Source: Pseudoflavonifractor sp. An44 (GTDB lineage: Bacteria > Bacillota > Clostridia > Oscillospirales > Oscillospiraceae). Taken from it: 64,000 nt of DNA. A model generated the notes under the pieces. That model saw only the letters and a program-made list of their open reading frames with translations, did no database searches and was not told the DNA's origin. The DNA is taken from positions 27,720 through 91,719 of the forward strand of contig NZ_NFIH01000013.1 in NCBI RefSeq assembly GCF_002161675.1. The letters run 5' to 3'. Within the stretch, counting starts at the first letter, position 1. The number at the start of each line of letters is the position of its first letter. Below are positions 7,293 to 15,779 of the stretch, piece by piece. The position numbers were made by a program, and so were the translations under genes.

Positions 7293-8708
7293 TTAGAACC
7301 GGAAGTCCCGCATACCGCCCTCCATGTCGTGGAGGTGGCGGATGACGGTCTCCTTGACCTTGGGGTTGGTGATCTTGTCCACCTCTTTCTCAATGAGGGC
7401 CATGCCCTTTGCACGGGTCTCGGGGCTGGCGTAGTCCTCCAGGTACTCCTTGAGGGTCATCAGGGCATTGGGGTGGCAGCAGTTGACAATCTGGCCGCTC
7501 TTACACAGGGACATGAACCGGTCTCCGGTGCGGCCCTCCCGGTAGCAGGCGGTGCAGAAGCTGGGGATGTGGCCCATGTCTAACAGCCAGCTCACCACCT
7601 GGTCCAGGGTACGGGTGTCGCTGACCTCGAACTGGGAGGAGTCCTCCTCCTCTTCCTCGGCGTAGCCGCCCACGCTGGTGCGGCTGCCGCCGCTGATCTG
7701 GGACACGCCCAGCTCCAGCACCTTCTCCCGGCACTCCTTGCTCTCCCGGGTGGAGATGATGAGGCCGGTGTAGGGCACGGCAATGCGCAGCACCGCCACA
7801 ATCTTGGCAAACAGCTCATCGCTGATGCCGTTGTCGAACTGGTCGGGGTCGATGTCGTCGGCCCGGCGCAGACGGGGCACGCTGATGGTGTGGGGACCCA
7901 CCCCGTACACCGCCTCCAGGTGCTCGGCGTGCATGAGAAGGCCCACAAAGTCGTAGTCGTACAGGTTCAGGCCGAAGAGGACGCCGCAGCCCACGTCGTC
8001 AATGCCCCCCTCCATGGCCCGGTCCATGGCCTCGGTGTGGTAGGCGTAGTCACTCTTGGGCCCGGTGGGGTGCAGGTCCTCATACTGCTTCTGGTTGTAG
8101 GTCTCCTGGAAGAGAATGTAGGTGCCAATGCCCGCCTCTTTCAGCTTGCGGTAGTTCTCCACGGTGGTGGCGGCAATGTTCACATTCACCCGGCGGATGG
8201 CCCCGTTCTTATGGTGGATGGAGTAGATGGTGTGGATGCTCTCCAGCAGGTACTCCATGGTGTTGTGCACCGGGTCCTCGCCGGTCTCCAGGGCCAGACG
8301 CTTGTGGCCCATGTCCTGGAGGGCCACCACCTCCCGGACAATCTCCTCCTGGGTGAGCTTTTTCCGGGGAATGTGCTTGTTCTGGCCGTGGTAGGGGCAG
8401 TATTTGCAGCCGTTGATGCAGTAGTTGGACAGGTACAGGGGGGCAAACATGACGATGCGGTTGCCGTAGAACTTCTCCTTGATGCGCCTCGCCAGGTCGT
8501 ACATCCGCTCCACCAAGTCGGGCTGGTCGCACTTGAGGAGCACCGCCGCCTCCCGGTGAGACAGGCCCTTGCAGTTTTCGGCCTTTTCCAGCAGCTCCTG
8601 GACCAGGGCCCGGTCATTGGCGTGTTCCTGGGCATAGGCCAGGGTGTCCCGGATTTCTCCATCGTGGATGAATTCCTGGGCGATATGGGATTTGGGATTG
8701 TACTGCAT
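7293..8708 (-). CDS. hydG: Radical SAM maturase HydG (tyrosine lyase making CO and cyanide ligands)
   Basis: A 471-residue radical SAM enzyme that cleaves tyrosine to provide Fe(CO)(CN) units for the hydrogenase H-cluster. The SAM [4Fe-4S] motif is CINGCKYC (about residue 93). The second, C-terminal cluster site reads CTACYREGRTGDRFMSLC (about residues 385-402), characteristic of HydG and absent from the related ThiH. The length is normal for the family. The ATG at 8708 follows AGAAGGAA. The gene lies 28 bases after hydE and 13 before hydF on the same strand. Confidence 0.96.
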   Translation of the reverse strand: MQYNPKSHIAQEFIHDGEIRDTLAYAQEHANDRALVQELLEKAENCKGLSHREAAVLLKCDQPDLVERMYDLARRIKEKFYGNRIVMFAPLYLSNYCINGCKYCPYHGQNKHIPRKKLTQEEIVREVVALQDMGHKRLALETGEDPVHNTMEYLLESIHTIYSIHHKNGAIRRVNVNIAATTVENYRKLKEAGIGTYILFQETYNQKQYEDLHPTGPKSDYAYHTEAMDRAMEGGIDDVGCGVLFGLNLYDYDFVGLLMHAEHLEAVYGVGPHTISVPRLRRADDIDPDQFDNGISDELFAKIVAVLRIAVPYTGLIISTRESKECREKVLELGVSQISGGSRTSVGGYAEEEEEDSSQFEVSDTRTLDQVVSWLLDMGHIPSFCTACYREGRTGDRFMSLCKSGQIVNCCHPNALMTLKEYLEDYASPETRAKGMALIEKEVDKITNPKVKETVIRHLHDMEGGMRDFRF

Positions 8709-8736
8709 AGCTGATTCCTTCTTTCTCAAACATTCA

Positions 8737-9699
8737 TCACAGGGGCACCCGCCCCAGGCTTCTGATCTGTTCCTCCAGCTGCTGGCGCTGGGCGGGAATG
8801 TCCGTGTCCGGCAGCTGGGCGGGATAGATTTCATACATGCGCTTGTAGCAGTTGGGGGTGATCTTCCGCATCACCACGTTGGCGCCCCCGGAAAACACCT
8901 GGCCGTTGTCCCCCCGCACGGTGAGGGCGGTGGTGGCAGGCAGGTTGGCGCTGGGCAGCATCAGCCGGGCCAGAGCCACACAGCGGCGGGTGAGCTCGGC
9001 ATCTCCCGCCGTGCCATCCCGAAGGGGGGTATCCGGATGGGGCAAAAAGGGCCCGATGCCCGCCATGTCGCAGGGGATGGAGGCCAACAGCAGCAGGTCC
9101 TGGGCCAACGTCTCTAAGGTCTGACCCGGCAGGCCCACCATAAATCCGCTGCCCGTCTCGTACCCCAGACGCTTGAGGGTGCGCAGACAGCCCACCCGCT
9201 TGTCCAGGCTGCTGTCCGGGTGGAGGCGGCGGTACAGGTCGGGGTCGGCGGTCTCATGCTTGATGAGGTATCGGTCCGTCCCCGCCAGCTTCAAAAAGGC
9301 GTAGTCCTCCTCCCGCATCTCTCCGCACCCCAGGGTCACCGCCATATCGGTTTTGGCCTTGATGGCGGAGACGATTTGCCCCAGCATCAGGGGGGTATAC
9401 CAGGGGTCCTCCCCGGACTGGAGCACAATGGTGCGGTAGCCCACGGCGTGGGCCTCACAGGCGGCCTGTACCACCTCCTCCGGGTCCATGCGGTAGCGGG
9501 TCAGATTTTGGCGGGGGGCCCGGAGGCCGCAGTAGGTGCACATGCGCCGACAGTGGTTGGAGATCTCCAGCAGGGCCCGGATGTGCACCGTATCTCCCAC
9601 GGCTTCCGCCCGCACCTGGTCTGCCTGGGCGTAGATGGGGGAGAAATCCTCCCGCTCCAGCAGCTCCACCAACTCCCCCTGGGTAAACTCAGCTCTCAT
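8737..9699 (-). CDS. hydE: Radical SAM maturase HydE
   Basis: A 320-residue radical SAM enzyme with the CRRMCTYC cluster motif (about residue 50) and the HydE-like segments VLQSGEDPW, TLGCGEMREEDY and IKHETADPDLYRRLHP. HydE acts after HydG in assembling the bridging dithiomethylamine part of the H-cluster. It is slightly shorter than many HydE proteins, mainly at the C-terminus. The ATG at 9699 overlaps the end of the preceding regulator gene by 11 bases, implying translational coupling. Confidence 0.94.
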   Translation of the reverse strand: MRAEFTQGELVELLEREDFSPIYAQADQVRAEAVGDTVHIRALLEISNHCRRMCTYCGLRAPRQNLTRYRMDPEEVVQAACEAHAVGYRTIVLQSGEDPWYTPLMLGQIVSAIKAKTDMAVTLGCGEMREEDYAFLKLAGTDRYLIKHETADPDLYRRLHPDSSLDKRVGCLRTLKRLGYETGSGFMVGLPGQTLETLAQDLLLLASIPCDMAGIGPFLPHPDTPLRDGTAGDAELTRRCVALARLMLPSANLPATTALTVRGDNGQVFSGGANVVMRKITPNCYKRMYEIYPAQLPDTDIPAQRQQLEEQIRSLGRVPL

Positions 9700-9952
9700 G
9701 GCTCTGGGTGGCGGGGGCGTACAGGGCCTTGGCGGACACCCCGCCCAGCTGGCCCAGCTTCCCGGTGAGGGCGCTGATGACGTCGTTGGGGGCGTCCAGA
9801 ATGACGCTGATGACGCTCACCCCCCGCTGGCGGTAGGGCACCCCCATGCGGCCCACGATGTAGGTTCCATAGTCGTGGAGGAGGTTGTTGATGTGGTCGG
9901 TGGCGGACAGGTCCTCCACAATGATGCCGATGACGGCCAGGCGTGTGTCCAT
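9689..9952 (-). CDS. TM1266-type iron-only hydrogenase system putative regulator
   Basis: An 87-residue ACT-like protein: an RLAVIGIIVEDLSATDHINNLL start, a YIVGRMGVPYRQRGVSVISVILDA middle, and a helix ending near LGGVSAKALY. Such small proteins accompany [FeFe]-hydrogenase maturation genes in Clostridia and Thermotoga and are annotated as putative regulators from context. The ATG at 9952 follows AAAAGGAG. It is the first gene of the operon, directly after a terminator-bearing leader, and overlaps hydE by 11 bases. Ligand and target are unknown. Confidence 0.85.
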   Translation of the reverse strand: MDTRLAVIGIIVEDLSATDHINNLLHDYGTYIVGRMGVPYRQRGVSVISVILDAPNDVISALTGKLGQLGGVSAKALYAPATQSHES

Positions 9953-10167
9953 AGGCGTGTATCTCCTTTTTTGCAATAAAAAATGCCTGCACAGACCCAC
10001 TGTGCAGGCAAAACAGGCGACAAAAGAGACTCCCCCGCACATTTGCGCGGGCGAGTGTGGAAAACAATCTGTCGTCTTTCCCTTCGGGGGACTCCCTTGG
10101 GGTCAGCACAGGATGGATGGGGACCGTTGGCGGCGGGCGAGGGCCCAGCGCCGCAGGCGTTGTGTTC
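9953..10167 (-). promoter_or_regulatory. Structured 5' leader of the hyd maturation operon, candidate attenuator or riboswitch
   Basis: About 215 bases lie between the promoter and the first start codon. The leader holds a GC-rich hairpin with CGCGCAAATGTGCG at its tip, closed by CGACA/TGTCG, and ends in a terminator before the ribosome site. An upstream CTGTGC (plus-strand 10106-10111) can pair with the GCACAG of the terminator's 5' arm, giving a possible antiterminator. I could not match it to cobalamin, SAM, TPP, molybdopterin, manganese or guanidine classes. Confidence 0.5.
9975..10009 (-). terminator. Intrinsic terminator inside the hyd operon leader
   Basis: On the minus strand GCCTGCACAG / CTGTGCAGGC forms a perfect 10-bp stem with a 5-base loop, followed by ATTTTTTATT. 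It lies 22 bases before the ATG of the regulator gene, so it must be read through for the operon to be expressed. Confidence 0.85.
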
Positions 10168-10195
10168 AGTATACCACAGTAGGGCGGGTTTGCAA
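10168..10195 (-). promoter_or_regulatory. Probable promoter of the hyd maturation operon
   Basis: Minus strand: TTGCAA (10190-10195), a 16-base spacer and TATACT (10168-10173), just upstream of the structured leader. The -10 is good; the -35 is weaker. Confidence 0.5.
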
Positions 10196-10241
10196 GGGGG
10201 TTTTCCGCCCCCCTATGCCTCCGTTTTGTAGGTGCGTCCTT

Positions 10242-10806
10242 CTCCACAGCCCAGGCTCAGGCTTGCCAGCCGGGGTTTGCTCCGCAGGGTGACTTTCTCC
10301 CCGATGAGAAAGTCACCAAAGAATCGCCAAAGGCGGGGCCTTTCCCCGCCTTGTGGAATCCACCCCGCGGTACTTGGTGTCCTTGCGTCTTTCTCTTTTC
10401 AGCCCTGGGCCCGGTGGGGTCACATAGATGGACAGGTAATTCTACCGAATATACCTGCTTCTCTGAAAAATAATCCTTCTACCCCCAGGGCCTTACCCTG
10501 GTGAGCCGCTGTTCCCAGCGATCGGGAGCCTGGCTTCCGGCGGCGGGAACGCCGCTTGGCCAGGGTAGGCCCGGAGGTGGAAACCACCCAGCCATAGGGC
10601 CAGCTGCCCAGGGTAGCCTGGTGTGGTGGCAGAACTAGGCGTCACAGCAAGGGTGACGGGCCGAACTTAGGCTTGACGCAGGTCCAGCCTCGTACCCAAA
10701 GGGAGGTCCTTAGGGGGGAACGCCCTAAGTGGCTTTTCGTCCATTTTGGCCACTCAAAATGGACCCCAGCGGAGCGTCCCTTCCAGGCTGGCAAGCCGGA
10801 ACCTTG
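10242..10806 (+). repeat. Modular hairpin repeat (family 1), copy b, long form
   Basis: A long copy made of two halves. The first begins with the CTTTCTCCCCGATGAGAAAG stem, continues with the AAGGCGGGG../..CCCCGCCTT hairpin, the CCACCCCGCGGTAC box, GGTCACATAGATGG and a CCAGGGCCTTACCCTGG stem. The second half (from 10539) matches copy a but carries the variant stem GTCCATTTTGGCCACTC paired with CAAAATGGAC. Confidence 0.85.
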
Positions 10807-10879
10807 GGCGGTTAGACGAACAACCCCTTGTCAGCCTCACGGCTGACAGCTCCCCTTACACAGGGGAGCCTTTGAGCTA

Positions 10880-11225
10880 GGCAGTCACCGGGAGCCTGGC
10901 TTCCGGCAACTGGGAACAGTTGCACACCAGGGTGAGGCCCTGGCAATCGAAGTACAATGTTCCAGAGAAGCAGGCACGTTCCGTAGAATTTCCATGCCAT
11001 CTATGTGACCCCACCGGGCCAAGGACCGAAAACAGAAAGACGCAGGGACAGCCTCGTACCCCAAGGGAGGTCCTTAGGGGGGAACGCCCTAAGTGGCTTT
11101 TCGTCCATTTTGGCCACTCAAAATGGACCCCAGCGGAGCGTCCCCGGCTGGGGCGCTGGTTTCCGCCGGGGACATCGGAGAACGGCAAGCCCAGCGGAGC
11201 ACTCCCGGCTGGGGCAAGTGAAGAG
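10880..11225 (+). repeat. Modular hairpin repeat (family 1), copy c, rearranged
   Basis: Contains an inverted first-half segment (CCAGGGTGAGGCCCTGG, CCATCTATGTGACCCCACC) joined directly to the second-half end (CCTTAGGGGGGAACGCCCTAAG and the GTCCATTTTGG stem). The module order differs from copies a and b, so it is probably a recombinant. A short GAAGAGTGAAAAGTGAAG stretch at 11218-11250 resembles the AT-rich end of repeat family 2. Confidence 0.75.
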
Positions 11226-11359
11226 TGAAGAGTGAAAAGTGAAGAAGTGCAGGGCTACCGCCCTGCGCCACAAAGGGTTTGCCTTTTCTCCCATTTGGTG
11301 ATACAATGTCCCCTAGACTGTGCCGTGCACTGGCCGGCACCTGAAAAAGGAGTTACAAC

Positions 11360-12550
11360 ATGATGACTATGAAAAAGCGCATCACGTCTTTGCTTTTGGC
11401 CGCCGGGATGACCTTCTCCCTGGCCGCCTGTTCCACCCCTGCCGCCGAGCCCACCGACTCCCCCGCTCCCTCTGAGGAGATCGTGGCCGACCTGTCCAAG
11501 GATATTCTGGACTTCTCCGCCGGGCTCAAGGGCGACGAGACCATGCTCACCGCCAACGGCGAGGTGATTCCCGCCGACCTGTACCTGTACTTCCTGGCGG
11601 TGAACTGCGCCTACCTCACCCAGATGTACCAGGCCGATGTGACCGACTACGCCGACCAGCTCAAGGAGGACAGCAAGACCGTCACCGCCTACTACAAGAT
11701 TCTGGAGGCCAAGTGCGAGGAGCTGGGCTGCCCCCTCACCGACGAGCAGCAGACCGAGCTCAACGAGACCCTCATGTCCGAGGGCCAGGAGAAGTACGAC
11801 CAGCGCAAGACCATCAACGGCCTCAGCGACGAGACCATGAAGTTCGTCTACTCCATCAACTACTTCTATGACAACGTCCTCAACGCCACCATCGGCCAGC
11901 CCACCGAGGACGACCTGAACAACTACGTCTATCAGACCCGCCACATCCTGCTGAAGACCGTGGACACCGAGGGTACCCCCACCGTCCAGGAGGACGGCTC
12001 CTACGCCTATCCCAAGCTGGACGAGGAGACCATCAACGAGAAGAAGGCCCTGGCTGAGGACATTCTGGCCCAGCTCAACGCCAGCGACGACCCCTCCACC
12101 CTCTTCAACGACCTGATGAACGAGTACAGCGAGGACGAGGGCCTGGAGCAGAGCCCCGACGGCTACACTGCCACCCTGGGCCAGATGGTCTCCGCCTATG
12201 AGGAGGCCGCCCTGAAGCTGGACTACGGCCAGGTATCCGGCATTGTGGAGTCCGAGTACGGCTACCACATCATCATCCGGGACAAGGTGGCCGACACCAG
12301 CGAGTACGTGGACAAGTGGCGTGAGTACAAGATGGGCCAGCAGGTGGACCAGTGGATTGCCGACGCCGACATCCAGTCCACCGAGACTCTGGACAACCTG
12401 GACGTGGCCGACTTCTACAACAAGTTCAACGCCTATCAGGTGGCTCTCAACGAGAAGTACACCGCCGCCCAGGAGACTCCCTCTCCCTCCGTCAACCCCT
12501 CCGCTGACCCTGAGGCCACCGGCTCGGTGGAGGACGAGGCCGTGGGCTGA
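11360..12550 (+). CDS. PrsA-like lipoprotein, parvulin-type peptidyl-prolyl isomerase
   Basis: A 396-residue exported foldase. The lipoprotein signal ends in the lipobox SLAAC (about residues 20-24), followed by a Thr/Ser/Pro linker. An N-terminal SurA-like helical region (about residues 50-190) precedes a parvulin domain starting at RHILLKTV (about residue 194) and closing with SGIVESEYGYHIIIRDKV (about residues 294-311). It helps fold secreted proteins outside the membrane. The first ATG at 11360 is preceded by AAAGGAG; an alternative ATG lies three codons on. The stop is followed within a few bases by a MITE-like element. Confidence 0.88.
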   Translation: MMTMKKRITSLLLAAGMTFSLAACSTPAAEPTDSPAPSEEIVADLSKDILDFSAGLKGDETMLTANGEVIPADLYLYFLAVNCAYLTQMYQADVTDYADQLKEDSKTVTAYYKILEAKCEELGCPLTDEQQTELNETLMSEGQEKYDQRKTINGLSDETMKFVYSINYFYDNVLNATIGQPTEDDLNNYVYQTRHILLKTVDTEGTPTVQEDGSYAYPKLDEETINEKKALAEDILAQLNASDDPSTLFNDLMNEYSEDEGLEQSPDGYTATLGQMVSAYEEAALKLDYGQVSGIVESEYGYHIIIRDKVADTSEYVDKWREYKMGQQVDQWIADADIQSTETLDNLDVADFYNKFNAYQVALNEKYTAAQETPSPSVNPSADPEATGSVEDEAVG

Positions 12551-12552
12551 AG

Positions 12553-12795
12553 ACAATGAAGAACGAAGAATGAAAAATGAAGAATGCAGGCCCAAAACAT
12601 TGCCGCATTTCTTGGTTTGCTATGCGTAGGGGAGGGGCTTGCCCCTCCCGCAGCTCCCCTGGCATTGCCCTGGGTTTTCGGGCCGGGCAAGCCCGGCCCC
12701 TACGGCGGTCTGCCGGGGACTGTGTTCCCTTATAAAATCCGTGCCGCTTGCGGCACACCATACTTCTTCACTATTCATTATTCACTATTCATTCG
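12553..12795 (+). repeat. MITE-like repeat (family 2), full-length copy
   Basis: The left end carries GAAGAACGAAGAATG repeats ending in GAAGAATGCAGG. The core has two palindromes (GGGGCTTGCCCC and GGGCCGGGCAAGCCCGGCCC), the right part has CCGTGCCGCTTGCGGCAC, and the right end ATTCATTATTCACTATTC is roughly complementary to the left. No coding capacity. It begins 3 bases after the prsA-like stop codon. Confidence 0.85.
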
Positions 12796-12822
12796 TCCCC
12801 TTCCCCCCTCGCCATTTTTCCC

Positions 12823-12851
12823 TTGCACTCACTGTGTGCCCCTGATACAAT
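12823..12851 (+). promoter_or_regulatory. SigA-type promoter upstream of the Ca2+ ATPase gene
   Basis: TTGCAC (12823-12828), a 17-base spacer and TACAAT (12846-12851). It would start transcription near 12858, ahead of a terminator, so it drives either an attenuated leader or an approximately 80-nt RNA. Confidence 0.65.
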
Positions 12852-12897
12852 GCACCCACAAAAGACGTGCAGCGGGCACAGAGAACAGAGAAATATA

Positions 12898-12937
12898 GAC
12901 CAATCCGCGCAATTTTCGTGCGGATTGGTCTTTTTTT
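12898..12937 (+). terminator. Intrinsic terminator in front of the ATPase gene
   Basis: GACCAATCCGC (12898-12908) pairs perfectly with 12920-12930 and is followed by seven T. It lies downstream of the promoter but 45 bases before the ATPase start codon. Confidence 0.85.
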
Positions 12938-12981
12938 GTCCCCTCCTCCCCTGCACCCGAACAACAAAGGAGTGCATCGTT

Positions 12982-15630
12982 ATGACCCAGTGGTACACCA
13001 AAAGCTCGGCCCAGGCCCTCCAGGAGCTGGACACCAACTCCAGCCGGGGCCTCACCTCCACCCAAGCCGCCCAGCGCCTCCAGCAATACGGCCCCAACCA
13101 GCTGGAGAAGCCCAAACCCACCCCCCTCATTCTGCGCTTTCTCCTCCAGCTCAAAGACCCCATGATCGTGGTGCTCCTCTTCGCTGCCGCCCTCTCCCTC
13201 ATCTCCACCCACGGCGAGGACTGGATTGAGGCGGTAATTATCCTCCTCATTGTGGTGGTGAATGCGGTGATCTCCATCACCCAGGAGAACAGCGCCCACA
13301 AGGCCCTGGAGGCCTTGGAGCAGATGTCTGCCCCCCTGGCCAGGGTGGTGCGGGACGGCCAGACCCTCCGCCTGGACACCCGCCAGCTGGTGCCCGGGGA
13401 CATCATCCTGCTGGAGGCGGGGGACCTGGTGCCCGCCGATGGCCGCATTTTACACTGTGCCAACCTGAAGGTGGACGAGTCCGCCATCACCGGGGAGTCG
13501 GTGCCGGTGTCCAAGGAGTCGGGGGCGGTGCTGGCGGAGGACACCGAGGTGGGAGACCAGTCCAACATGGTCATCTCCTCCACCGTCATCACCAATGGCC
13601 GGGCCACCTGCGTGGTCACCGCCACCGGCATGGACACCCAGGTGGGACGCATCGCCGGGATGCTCCTCAATCAGTCCGACCCCTCCACCCCCCTCCAGCG
13701 GAAGATGGGGGAGATCTCCTCCACCCTGTCCTTTGCCTGCCTGGGGGTGTGTGCGGTGATGTTCGGCATCGGCCTTCTCTACCACATCCCCCTGCTGGAC
13801 ATGTTCCTCACCGCCGTGGCCCTGGCGGTGGCCGCCATCCCTGAGGGCCTGCCCGCCATTGTCACCATCGTGCTGGCCCTGGGGGTGCAGCGGATGGTGC
13901 GCCACCACGCCATTGTGAAAAAGCTCCCGGCGGTGGAGACCCTGGGCTGCGCCGGGGTCATCTGCTCGGACAAGACGGGCACGTTGACCATGAACCGCAT
14001 GACAGTGGTGCAAATCTGGACCGCCCGGGAAAAGCACCGCCTGGAAGCCCTCATTGTGGGGGCTTTGTGCAACGACGCCACTCTGAACCACGACTCGGAC
14101 GGGGTGCCCCACCTGCTGGGGGACCCCACCGAGACCGCCCTGGTGGACGCCGCCCTGGAGGAGGGGCTGGACAAGGAGATTTTGGAACAGGAAATGCCGC
14201 GGGTGGCGGAAATTCCCTTCGATTCTCAGCGGAAACTCATGACCACCGTCCACCCCCTGCGGGGTCGGTATCGGGTGATGGTGAAGGGGGCCCCGGATGT
14301 GCTCCTGTCCCGGTGCACCCACATCCTCGCCGGGGCCTCGGTGCCCCTGGACGTGCCCACCCTGCGGCAGGTGGAGAGCGCCAACGCCGCCATGGCCCAG
14401 AACGCCCTGCGGGTGCTGGGCTGCGCCTACAAGGATGTGGACGTCATCCCGCCGCCCCGGGACATGGAGGCCCTCTTGGAGCACGATCTCACCTTTGTGG
14501 GGCTCATGGGCCTCATTGACCCGCCCCGGGTGGAGGTCAAACAGGCGGTGGCCCAGTGCTTTCAAGCGGGGATTCGCCCGGTGATGATCACCGGAGACCA
14601 CAAACTCACCGCCGTGGCCATCGCCAAGGAGCTGGGCATCTTTCGGGAGGGGGACATGGCCCTCACCGGGGCGGACCTGGACTTTATGCCCCAGGAGATG
14701 CTGGAACAGGAGGCGGACAAATTCACCGTGTACGCCCGGGTGTCCCCGGAGCACAAAATGCGCATTGTCCAGGCCCTGCAAAATAAGGGCTATGTGGTGG
14801 CCATGACCGGGGACGGGGTCAACGACGCCCCCGCCCTGAAAGCCGCCGACATCGGCTGCGCCATGGGCATCACCGGCACCGACGTGGCCAAAGGGGCCGC
14901 CGACATGATTCTCACCGACGACAACTTTGCCACCATCGTCCACGCCGTGGAGCAGGGCCGGGGCATCTACGCCAACATCAAAAAGTCCATCCACTACCTG
15001 CTCTCCTGCAACATTGGGGAAATTTTGACCCTGTTTCTGGCCACCCTCTTTCACTTCCACCAGGCCCCCCTGGTGCCGGTGCAGCTTCTCTGGCTCAATC
15101 TGGTCACCGACTCCCTCCCCGCCCTGGCCCTGGGCCTGGAGCCGGTGGAGGCGGACGTGATGGAGAAGCCACCCCGCAAGGCCCACGAGCCCCTGTTCAC
15201 CCCCTCCTTTACGTTTCGGCTTCTCTGGCAGGGGGCGCTGGTGGGGGCGCTGACCCTGCTGGCCTATTTTGTGGGGGAGTACGTGCTGGGGGACCCCACC
15301 ACCGCCGACGCCACCGCCAACACCATGGCCTTTGCCACCCTCACCTTCTGCCAGCTGTTCCACGCCTTTGACGTGCGCAGTGAGCACCAGTCCCTGCTCT
15401 CCCTGGGGGTGTTCACCAACCCCGCCATGAACCAGGCTTTTGTGGTGGGCGCCGCCCTCCAGCTGGCTGTCCTCCTGCTGCCCCCCTTGATGGGGGTGTT
15501 TCACGTCACCTTTCTCACCTTCCAGCAATGGCTGGTCGTGGTGATTTTGTCCATAACTCCTGTTGTGGTGACAGAGGTGGAAAAGAGATTTTTTCACTCT
15601 TCGTCTAACGAATCCTCTCATTTCGCCTAA
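12982..15630 (+). CDS. P-type calcium-translocating ATPase (PMCA/SERCA-like)
   Basis: An 882-residue P2-type ATPase that pumps cations, most likely Ca2+, across the membrane. Visible are the actuator motif ITGES, the TM4 motif PEGLPA, the phosphorylation site CSDKTGTLTMN, the nucleotide-domain KGAPD, the hinge TGDGVNDAPAL and the TM6 NLVTDSLPALALG. The N-terminus YTKSSAQALQELDTNSSRGL is a normal cation-ATPase N-domain. The ATG at 12982 follows AAAGGAG; open sequence upstream of it is fortuitous. Specificity rests on the PMCA/SERCA-type TM4 and TM6 residues. Confidence 0.93.
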   Translation: MTQWYTKSSAQALQELDTNSSRGLTSTQAAQRLQQYGPNQLEKPKPTPLILRFLLQLKDPMIVVLLFAAALSLISTHGEDWIEAVIILLIVVVNAVISITQENSAHKALEALEQMSAPLARVVRDGQTLRLDTRQLVPGDIILLEAGDLVPADGRILHCANLKVDESAITGESVPVSKESGAVLAEDTEVGDQSNMVISSTVITNGRATCVVTATGMDTQVGRIAGMLLNQSDPSTPLQRKMGEISSTLSFACLGVCAVMFGIGLLYHIPLLDMFLTAVALAVAAIPEGLPAIVTIVLALGVQRMVRHHAIVKKLPAVETLGCAGVICSDKTGTLTMNRMTVVQIWTAREKHRLEALIVGALCNDATLNHDSDGVPHLLGDPTETALVDAALEEGLDKEILEQEMPRVAEIPFDSQRKLMTTVHPLRGRYRVMVKGAPDVLLSRCTHILAGASVPLDVPTLRQVESANAAMAQNALRVLGCAYKDVDVIPPPRDMEALLEHDLTFVGLMGLIDPPRVEVKQAVAQCFQAGIRPVMITGDHKLTAVAIAKELGIFREGDMALTGADLDFMPQEMLEQEADKFTVYARVSPEHKMRIVQALQNKGYVVAMTGDGVNDAPALKAADIGCAMGITGTDVAKGAADMILTDDNFATIVHAVEQGRGIYANIKKSIHYLLSCNIGEILTLFLATLFHFHQAPLVPVQLLWLNLVTDSLPALALGLEPVEADVMEKPPRKAHEPLFTPSFTFRLLWQGALVGALTLLAYFVGEYVLGDPTTADATANTMAFATLTFCQLFHAFDVRSEHQSLLSLGVFTNPAMNQAFVVGAALQLAVLLLPPLMGVFHVTFLTFQQWLVVVILSITPVVVTEVEKRFFHSSSNESSHFA

Positions 15631-15693
15631 TTTCCGTTGAAATCCACCAAGCATTTTTCTAATTTTTTCTATGAACTTTACAAAATTGTATTG

Positions 15694-15722
15694 TTGATTT
15701 TTTCACAATCTTCGGGTATAAT
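15694..15722 (+). promoter_or_regulatory. Strong SigA-type promoter for the thiolase gene
   Basis: TTGATT (15694-15699), a 17-base spacer and TATAAT (15717-15722) in AT-rich sequence, followed by a leader of about 50 bases and the ribosome site TGGAGG. Confidence 0.85.
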
Positions 15723-15779
15723 CGGGGTAACTACGACATCCAAGAAGATCATTTTACATCATACTGGAGGTTACACATC

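Noticed and set aside
9953..10167. Assignment of the hyd leader to a known riboswitch (cobalamin, SAM, TPP, moco, NiCo)
   Set aside because: Core consensus sequences of these classes were not found; only the attenuator layout is supported.
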